A stretch of 64,000 nucleotides of DNA from Perca fluviatilis (taxonomy: Eukaryota > Chordata > Actinopteri > Perciformes > Percidae), in the NCBI RefSeq assembly GCF_010015445.1, contig NC_053133.1, positions 23,021,922 to 23,085,921 of the forward strand, in the 5' to 3' direction. Position numbers and translations under genes: made by a program. This document shows, in pieces, positions 54,622 to 64,000 of this stretch. The notes below the pieces were generated by a model. The model was given only the letters and a program-made list of their open reading frames with translations, had not been told where the DNA came from and searched no databases. The stretch's first letter is position 1. Each line of letters begins with the position of its first letter.

Positions 54622-57600
54622 GGTGATTTCCATATGAGTATTGAGTGCTGTGGAAATTTTATGTTTTGTAGAAATGTTATTTTACAGGTGTGATGCTGAA
54701 AGACAGAGAATTATTTGCTACTCTTGTTTGCCATACCTAAGGAAAGACATGTCTGATTTATGGCTTTGAAAGTCATCTTGCACACTTACACCAGCAAGGT
54801 TGATATATTTCTGTAAAAATAACAAGGCTTCAGGCCCCAGGCTGCATGTTTCCCTGTAAAAAAGAAAGGAAAATCTGTGTTGAAGCTGTTTTTACTCAGA
54901 CCTCAACATCAGAGTGTTGTTACTGCGCATAGACCATGCTGAGAGACGGGTCATATTTCTCAGCAACGAGGTAACCTGCCATCAGGGGAATGATCTTACA
55001 GGTATAACCTGAGATCAAGCCACATGTCTGGGCTTCATCCCAGCGGAATGAGAATCTGGACATCCTGGGAGTTGTGCAGGAAGGGTCATTAATTATTCAA
55101 GTGTGAACTGCTATAAATGCAAACAGGTAGTCAAGTTGATACAGTGTTAAACAGGGTGGCATTAAGTCAGCTGAATTAATCTGGATAATTAGTGAATAAT
55201 TGAAGGATCTCAGGATGTGTAGTGACCTTTTCTGTTGAAAGATATTTTGTATTCTGAAACACTGTAGTTTTGATTCTTTTGAGACCAACAGAAATACAAG
55301 ATTCACTTGAACCACGGCCAATGCCACATCATGGTCATGACTTTCTTTCTTGCCAAGCACCATAAATAATGCGAGTGTGCAAATAATGACTTAGAAGCAA
55401 AGGCATGTATTTTCAGTTCTCTCTATGAGACAGTTTGAGACCTTGGTTAGGTCAACAAATCTTTCGAAAAACGCTGTTGCACATTGTGTCTCATACCAAA
55501 TGTGACATTGGTCAGACCTTTTCATAACCATAGCTAAGTAGTATCAGTTGCCTAAACTTAACCAAACCAAACCTTAACCAGAAAGGTGGTTGATGAAAAA
55601 AACGCTTCTTTTCTTGGAAGGCTGTGGTGAGAAATGTCATCTTAGAGGCAGAGTCATAAGGACAATCAGAAGATTCGAAAGTCCATTTGTTATTTAGGTT
55701 AGAGGACTTGTTGCAATATAGCGTAATCACAATGCACGCCTGATCCAACTGGTTACTAGTCATCAGCGCCACACTGCGATTGACACCTAATCAGCATATC
55801 CTTCATCACATTCCTGCCTTCACCACGTTACAATCAGAATTCTAAGATAAGTTTAGACAGCCTGCAGCCAAAGTGTAGTTGTCTTTCCTCTCAAAGTTAA
55901 AGCATACCTGGTGCCTGATTATTGTCTCATCAGTCTAATCCTGATGTCTCCATGCCTGCCGAAACTTGGTTCAAACCTTCAAACTCCCTTCATCAACAGT
56001 CTTGTCTGTTCTTGAGCAGTAGGTAAAGGTTAACATGCATAACAAGAAGTAGTCAGCCTCCAAAGACATTACATAGTACAGCACCCAGTCCTCACGAACT
56101 GAAGCCCCCCCCCACATTCATTGCTAAACAGATTTATGTAGTAATTAACCAGTGGAGCTGTATGTGAGAATGCAAATTTCCGAATCAGTTGGATCGGACA
56201 TTAAACAGACTTTACCCTGTCAGCTCCAGAGTTCAAAGTCTGTATAACGTCCAATTAAGCCCATGTGTGGACAGGGCAGGTCATTGTCGATGGAATTCAC
56301 AGCGAGCGAGTGGCCGTGGTGATGACGTTTCTATCGTGTGACACCCGCAAACTGGAAGAAAAAAAACATCCAAGGGGTCATTTACACAAAGATGCCAACA
56401 AAAATGTCTAGCTGGAGAGACAAGGTGAATTAGCAATGTCTGTTCGAATTCATCAGACAAATTGAAGGAACGGCAAGAGACTGTTGTTTATGATCAAATT
56501 ATGAACCAGCTACGTGACAGCTATGTATCATGTCCTGCATCGTGCACGCTCTACTCAGGCACCACCCCTTGCCTAAACCAGACACCATATTTCCAGTAAG
56601 TTAGAATGCATCTAGGATGGACAATCTCCTGTTGCATGCTACATAAGAAAGGGCAACTTCGGTCACTACCTGAAACTTGCTTGCCGGACACTGTCTGGAG
56701 TTCATATGAGAAAAAAATGGCTTTAGACAGTAGATTACCCAAGTTATTTCACAGCATCAGGTACTTTTACTACTCCTATAAGAAATCAAAAATTAGAACT
56801 TGTGTAAATAAAGCAAAGCTCAAGGTCTTATCTATACAATCCTTTTGGCATGCACAAGATTAGTGTGATGCAAGAGAGCTCACTTTAGCCAAACTTAATC
56901 CATGCAACTTCATCAATGCATAGTCTGTTTACCTGGATTTCTTATTCAAGCTAATATCTCTGTCCTAAGGGGAGACCTATTTGTCCTCACAAATAAAGCA
57001 AAGCCTGCGGTCTTATGATGTTATTATATTGCAAAAACCCCTTTTTAAATTGAACTAATTGTAACTAATTTGGTCGGATGTGACCTTTTCGCAAATTAAA
57101 GGCAAATATGACCTGACTGGTCACTTAAGCTACCATAATCAATGGTTTCTGCCAGTCTGCCAATTTCTTATCTTGTTCACTAAGCCTTCGATATCTAAAG
57201 CTAACCATCTCATCATAAGCCAACAACTGAGATGTAGCAGTTATATATAAAGTTCCATCTCCTATTGAGGGTAAATTATTATCCATATTTAATATTTAGA
57301 GTCAGAGTAAATACATTGACAGAAGAGAGACAACACCCACACACAACATCTTGGCAAGTCAAAGTAACACTTTTAAGCGGACATGTTTGCCTGAAGATGA
57401 TTAGCCCTGCATACAGTAAATATGACAGCTTGTGTCGCATTATATAGATCTGACTTGGCATGCTAATCGGCCAACCTTACACAATATTATTAATCTCAAA
57501 ACAACATAGGCAATTGTGAGTGTCACAGGTATTAGACAAGTCAGATGAGCTGGTGTGCCTGCCTTCAGGTTAGAATGTGATCACAATTTAATTATATTGA

Positions 57601-58814
57601 ACGATAAGTTCCACAGCAGACATTTCCAAGGCGCTGTGTTTACATAAGTGGTTTACATAATGTTGTTTACATTATTATAATAAAGGCATTACAGAGGAGA
57701 GAGGGGGATGTGAGTGCCTGTTCCACAATAATGAGGCAACATGTTAAACTGGGAAACAAATTAATTAGATTAAAATAAATACAGTTATTTTAAAATAGAA
57801 AATAAGTGCAGGAAAGGCAGGGTCAGGATTTCAGTGGCAGTCTGGTTTTGACCTAAAAGAAAACGTTATTTAGAAACATGCAAACTCTTTTCTAAATAGG
57901 AGCAGAGAAAGCCATAACCAACAGCATTGGCCTACATAGTTTTGTTTCAGACAGCTGGTTTAGTAATACAAGCATATTAAAAGCAGTAGTTAACTCATAT
58001 GATGTATAAGGTCACAGTAATGCAGTACATGATTTCCTGCTTTTCTTTTGTACTTTTCTTTTGATTTAAGCATTTTATAAAGTGCAGTGCAATTTCAATA
58101 AAATTTCACGTTACTGTCAGTTCCAGCTGCCATTGAATTTTCCAAGCTATAAATACATAAAATATTTTAAGAAAGGGGGGGTTTATGCATGCACGTCGGG
58201 GTCTGAGGAGAAGAATGCTTCATTCTGTATAAAATGTATTGAATAAACTCATTGCACTAACTATTACAGCACTTCACCCATTTATACATTTGGGCTTTTG
58301 CACCATCCTGTGAAAACCATGTTTCTTCCAGTTTGCCTAAAACAATGATAATCTCCAAATTTGGACACACATGGTGCACATTGGATAGCACCACCTAATT
58401 GTTATACACTTGATGGTGGCTGCTAGCAGGATTTCTTAACAAATACAAATAGATGTTAGCTCTTTGCTTGGTGCCTCCTGGAGTTACACCTAATATGTCA
58501 ACCTTTTTGGGAATATTGTGTGAAATTAGCAGTGACTTTTAATTGGAAATTGGAACGTGGACGTGAAGTTGTAGTTACCGTCCGTTGTTGCAATGAGCAT
58601 ATTCTCAACAAACAGCCCAAATACTGGACTAAGAAACAAAGATATAGCCACTGCCACTTGAATTTTCCAGTATAGAAACAAGGAAAAGTTACTGCAAATA
58701 TAAAACCAAGATAGAGTTCAGAAAGGGTCAAATTACATCGAGAGCAAATAGGCAAGTGGCACTTTGTTTCACTTTGATGAGTTTTAACATTTTGACTTTA
58801 TAAATACAGTTTTG
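54622..58814. other. gene-free host flank
   Basis: AT-rich sequence with no recognised exon, RNA gene or mobile element. A short poly-C tract lies near 56106-56113. Confidence 0.45.
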
Positions 58815-58990
58815 GGGCACCTGGGTAGCTCACCTGTTGGAGCGTGAGTCCCATATACAGAGACTCGGCCCTCGCCACAGCGGTTCCATTCAGACCTGCG
58901 GCCCTTTGCTGCATGTCATTCCCTGTTTTTCTCCCCTTTCATGCCTAAAAAACTGTCCTGTCAAACAAAGGCCTAAAATACCAAAGAAGA
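58815..58990 (+). mobile_element. tRNA-derived SINE fragment
   Basis: The head cacctgggtagctcacctgt resembles a tRNA A box, and cctgcggccctttgctgcat is a familiar fish SINE phrase. Partial and diverged. Confidence 0.55.
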
Positions 58991-60836
58991 ATGATCTTAA
59001 AACACAAATAAAAATAAATAGCGTAACCATCCTGATTAGTATTGTGATTATGGGGTACAGGCTGCAGATCATCGTATAACCTCTTTCTCTCAGTACATCA
59101 AATCAATCCAGGGAAACAGAAACAAGGTGTAACAAAGTAACCTCTTATTGTGTTTGTATGCATGTAAATTGTACCCTGTCAAAGCTGTAGAAGAATATAC
59201 GTATTATCACTTCTTGCTGCAGTGATTGTGAACACATTTTAACCTTAAAATGAAAAACAAATAGGGGGTAACTAAAGTAAACAGACGTGAAATGCATGTT
59301 TTCCTCATTTCAGTGAGATACTGTTTTATTTTCAATCAGTGGTACCATTTTTCAATTCAGGGAAAATCTCTCATTGCATTTTCGATGGCGGACAAATCAA
59401 ACACTACACAACTCGTGCATTGGCTGAGGTGTGTAAGCCAGTGGGAAATACACCCTCAAAACAAAGCAATTTCAGGGATATCACATGCCTGCAGCTGATT
59501 CCCTCACACTAAATCTATTCAAGATGAATAGTTTGTTTTTGCCCAATTGGAAATGTTGTGTAAAGCCGGTCTAGTTTCTCTGAAAGCAGGAAATGATGTA
59601 TTTCCTTGGTTACCTCACCAAACAAACTCCTGTCCATTGATTGCCCATGCTATCAATCCAATTGAGATGTTTTCCTCTTGAATTTGGCTGCTCTGCTCAG
59701 TTCATTTTCACCAATATTTTAGCTGGCCAGTACTTTCACAGCTTTGATTGTGTTGTGTTTACTCTGAGGTGAGAAAAAAAAAAAAACATGATAGCAAGCA
59801 TTCTACCCACCCATGTTAGAATATATAATTTATTACATTAATGCTTTATTATCTCGGCTGTATTAAAATGCTGGCCTGTTCTCATCATCGTAATTACTCT
59901 GCTGTGGATAATATATGTGTCCTTTGCACTCTGACTTTATTGGATCATCATTTGTGAGCTCTAATTGTGAGTGCCATTTTTTTATTAGCAAGTTATCATA
60001 GGAGGTTACATTGCAGATGTGCATGGCATACAATGTATTTAGCAAAGGGACTGACACCTTACACCACCAGCGAGAAAACCTATTTTAGTGGGCCGGCAAT
60101 GATGAAACACCCAATGCACAGCCGCTCTGGCAGATCTACTAATGTTCTGGCTGTCAGCGATGCAGCTTTTGTTGAGCAGATGAAAGACCATTGGACTGCT
60201 GTGGCTCACTAACCCGCTAATTCACATAACGAAGTTGAGGGAAGAGTCAGTGACCTGATCGCCATACTGTGGATCTGCATAAAAAATAATCTGGACAGTG
60301 ATTTCTCTCTCTCCATTTCTCTTTATCTCTGAAACTTAATTTCACAAGCCGCTCAGTCTCAGAAACATTGAATAAAAAGAGCATAAACTCAGAAAGAGCT
60401 GATGTGTGGGTGCAATTTGAATATGATGAGACTCTAACAAGAAAGGATTGTGTGAAAACTGCAGAAATTATACACATGGTTGAGTTTAGGCAACAAAAGG
60501 GTGATGATGAATTAAATTGTTGATGCTAATTACATGTTTCAGACATGCACAGTTTGTCCTGGCATTTTTTCACATCCCTTAAAACCACAATTCATTAAAA
60601 CCATCCATTGTGACAGAAATCTTCACTCCACCCATGACCAATCAACAGGCAAGACAAGTGATGAAGGAAATTGGCAAAAACATTCTCAGTATACACTGCT
60701 CATGTAGTCATACTTTATATTTATGCTTGACTTAAAAGTTTTAATGAATTCTGTATCGCCTCAAAAAGAGTTTTTACTCTACTTTTTCTGTAGAGTGTCA
60801 CATAGTTTTGTTGGAGTATAATGTCCATGGACAACG
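58991..60836. other. gene-free host flank
   Basis: No exons or RNA genes seen. Confidence 0.5.
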
Positions 60837-60876
60837 CTAACCCTAACCCAACCCTAAACCCTAACCCTAACCCTAG
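60837..60876 (-). repeat. interstitial telomere-type repeat
   Basis: Six or so CCCTAA units with two small length variants, equal to TTAGGG on the minus strand. Confidence 0.9.
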
Positions 60877-62464
60877 CAGCATGTTGGAGGTGTGATATAC
60901 CTGTGAAATGGAGGCAAAACCATCAACTTCTGAACTCACTGTGGCCATACATGTTTCCCTCATTGACATTTTCATCACACTAAGCCCAGTGCCTAAATTT
61001 AATAAAAACCATTGTCCAAGGCAAGCTCTCAAAGTGTATGCCTGTTGTTAATATCCTCCTTAACATGTTTATCTGCCAAAGTCTTTCCACTTGCCTGTCA
61101 AATGTCAAAATGTGCAAAAGCAGTAGGCAAACAAATGTTTTAAGTAGTTGGAGTGCTAATTAGCTACCATTTTCAAAAATATCAACAGCAAATTATATAT
61201 CCCATAGTTTTTGTCTTCTTCCTGGATCAGTCCTTTCGGTTTTGATTTGAAAAATGTCAAGTGCCTGTTGCCACACAAACAGTGCCTCCCTTTATAGACA
61301 ACAGAATCTAGCCACAACAGTCCACAGTGTAATCCCGTGCAGCATGATGGGCAAATGGAGCAGAGATACTCGACTCTCAGCAGTTTAGTTTTCAGCGTCT
61401 GGCTAGTTCTGCTGCTGCTCAGTGTTAGTCTTATCCTTGTTTTTTGTTATGCATTAATCATATCATGATGAGAACATTTTTTGTGTGAATAGGGTTAGTT
61501 TAAAAAAAAAGAAGTGAGGATATTCATGTACTTTGTACTCTATATTAATGGTATCTTATGTAAATGTATGCATTCTGGAGCCACTTATCCTCTGTTGTAC
61601 TCTGACATTAATTGTATCTCATTATCTTATGTAAATGTAAATGTAATATTCATATTTCATTTTGTTCGGTAGAATTATAGTTGCTATCGCCTATTATGGT
61701 TGGATTTTTGAAGTGCATTTGTATTGGGGAATGGGAAAACTGTTGGATTTAGCGCCTTAGTATTTAAAGCCACACCTGATGGCAATCAAGCACAGAGCTA
61801 ATCTGATGACGTAACATGTGATACGCATATTTTGCTCCTTTGTTTTTAATGGTAATGCTAATAAAATAGGTTCCATCCTTGTATCCTAGTGTGTACTGGA
61901 ACGTTTACTAGGGTTTTTAGCACATAATTGATGTTACAAGTTATGAAGACTTATCAATTGTGTTTCTTCAGTTTGAATTAAAGTAATATGCAGCATGTTA
62001 GTGTTTTTTGCATTCCGGTTAACTGTTCCAATATAAGTGATGTTAACACCAGGGATGGGTTGTTCAGACAGAGCCCCATCAAACACCCCATGACACCTCA
62101 GAACATGTCAGTATAAATGCTGCAGGGGTTTGTCAGCTGAAAACCTGTGGAGAAGAAGCCTGTCACACTGGATTTTTGGAGACTTACTGTCACTGGAATC
62201 AAGAAACCCACTGTCATGTTTGGAAGTGGCAAAAAAATAAATAAATCATTGCATTTTTCATCCTGAAATACATAAATGATATGGCAAATTTTGGAGGTCA
62301 TTTCATGGAATAAAAAGAAGATGGAAGAGGAGAAATGTTCTTTTTGTTTTCACTTAAAAATATTTTATTCTAAATTGAATTATGCGACACACCAGCCCAC
62401 ACAATTCAGACACCACACAAGTAAAGAAAGAAAGTTAAATAGATTAAACAGATGACATGGTTTG
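60877..62464. other. gene-free host flank
   Basis: No exons or RNA genes seen. Confidence 0.5.
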
Positions 62465-62545
62465 AGTGTGTGTGTGTGTGTGTGTGTGTTTTGTGTGTGT
62501 GGGTGTGTGTGTAGTGAGACGCACTATGTGTGTGTTTGTGTGTGT
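62465..62545. repeat. (GT)n microsatellite, interrupted
   Basis: GT runs at about 62465-62512 and 62527-62545, broken by TTTT and a short AGTGAGACGC stretch. Confidence 0.9.
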
Positions 62546-63640
62546 ATTCTAACCAGAGGGGATAACTTTGCACTGTGCTCCACCCTCAATTATCACATTC
62601 TTTAGAGTTGAAAATTAACTTCTCACCCTTTCACAAATAGATGGGTTAGGGTTAGATAGATTATATTAACACATGGTATGTGATTTGTAAATTACAGAGG
62701 CAAAGGCATTGTTGACTATCATTGTGTATTCTAAAAATAGATCACATTTTGAAATGCAAAATAAATAGTTTTTTCTGATTTTATATAAAAAGTATATGCA
62801 TGTTTATGTGAATATCTGAGATCTGACACTTCTTACTCCACAATCAAAACTTTTGGAGCACTGAAGCATCAGTATGTCTTCATCTAATCCCTCAGTTTTA
62901 CCTGATGATACATTTCCATCAAAGCAAACTATTTTATTGACCTGAACTACGTGACCCTGTTATTAACATTAGCTCATTGTACCTTTTCTTTGCACTTCAA
63001 AGCTTGTCAAACATTCAGAGGGGAGACTGATCCCTCCGATGGATAAATTAAGCCTGACAACTTACACATCGAAACGTCTCGATGTGGCCAGCTCGCTGCC
63101 TCTCTAAAGGAGTGTGTGCATGAGTCACATGAAAGGCTAATGCTTCTTAATTCATGTGAAGGAATTACCCACAGCTAAGAAAACACAGCACATTCATTAT
63201 TCAGTAATGCTTAATTGGTTTATTATGATGGCAGGCATCCATGTCTGCCTAAATAACCTTTATAGCGCTCAAGTGTGTCCTAATGGAAGTATTTAGCAAA
63301 CTGCTCCTTGTAAATCAACATCACCACTTTCCTGTATCCGTCCGTGATTGTGAAATTTCCCAATCAACAATCAAACCATGTTTAAATTGTTTGAATGAGA
63401 CACCTGTTTCTCCTTTAGATTAGCTTCTGTGATTGCATCTGTCTGTGGTTTCAACATTGCCCTGCCGTTTTAACACTGCAGTGCTGAAGGCATCCTAATT
63501 ATATATATGATACTCCAGCCTGGGCTATAACCACGCTGCACTCGAAGCAATGCGCAGTCTCAGATTGAACATGATGAACGTCAAAGCATTTCTCTCATTT
63601 AGCAATATACTATATAATGCAATTATCCCATGTATTATTA
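62546..63640. other. gene-free host flank
   Basis: No exons or RNA genes seen. Confidence 0.5.
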
Positions 63641-63734
63641 AACTGCTTGTGTGCTAGTGCTGGGCAACATTCCCGAACAGGCAGCTGTGCGGTTCAAATT
63701 TATGATAAAGCCAGTTCTCATTAAGATCTCTCAG

Positions 63735-63945
63735 GTTGCTTTCACACCAAAGCTGTTTGGTGTGGACAATCTGGTGTGTGTGCTCTTTTGGTTTAGTTTG
63801 CTGGCTGGTGTGAAAGCTGTTCAATTCAAACTCTGTTGTAGACCAGGCAACAACACTGAAAGCAACGTCGGTCTGCTTCCAAGGCAACCATGGAATGCTT
63901 AGTGCCCGGTGTGAATGCAAAGCAGACTAACCAAAACATTGTGAA
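63735..63945. repeat. possible MITE-like repeat
   Basis: The block runs from ggttgctttcacaccaaagc to ccggtgtgaatgcaaagcag, whose GGTGTGAA/TTCACACC parts are inverted. Such ends are common in fish non-autonomous elements. Boundaries are uncertain. Confidence 0.35.
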
Positions 63946-64000
63946 ATAGCAGGTGTGTGACAATAGTATCATTTTAAAAGCCTAAATATTGTTTTCTTCT

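Overview
The window is teleost fish chromosomal DNA carrying one complete, inserted adintovirus/Maverick-Polinton-type element. The host call rests on the density of fish-type interspersed repeats (tRNA-derived SINEs, hAT-like elements, a LINE ORF2 tail), long GA and GT microsatellites and an interstitial telomere tract. I found no host protein-coding exon in either flank (1-25263 and 51591-64000); both read as intergenic or intronic sequence.

The element spans 25270-51584. A perfect 6-bp target-site duplication, GTATTA, lies directly outside it, and both ends carry terminal inverted repeats (TIRs) beginning TACGGAGCCCCGGAGG. Its genes converge on an AT-rich centre. On the plus strand from the left end lie a spliced early-type region (26196-28331), an integrase with a chromodomain, a penton-like minor capsid protein, a basic pX/pVI-like core protein, the major capsid protein and an adenain-type protease. 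On the minus strand from the right end lie spliced small genes (one a coiled-coil, fibre-like protein), protein-primed DNA polymerase B, the packaging ATPase, a small lysine-rich protein and a conserved Maverick protein. Integrase and TIRs serve integration, polymerase B serves replication, and the capsid proteins, protease and ATPase serve virion assembly.

The centre of the element appears twice (28536-37587 and 37661-about 46725) on either side of a 73-base N gap. The copies differ mainly by one-base indels. Plus-strand genes read best in the first copy and minus-strand genes in the second. This fits a false duplication made by extending two contigs into one gap, so the real element is probably about 17.2 kb, the usual size for the group. 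Many frame breaks are therefore likely base-calling errors.

The least expected features are in the ends. The TIRs hold tandem repeats with exact CTCF-core matches (three left, two right), CRE/ATF sites and a TATA plus YY1-like motif. A TATA-like promoter and leader module occurs once on the left and twice on the right. The right TIR also holds an approximately 0.8-kb fold-back insertion built from rearranged pieces of a host gene resembling mitochondrial ribosomal protein S28 (mrps28). Several genes near the ends have good splice sites, which suggests adenovirus-like use of leaders and alternative splicing.
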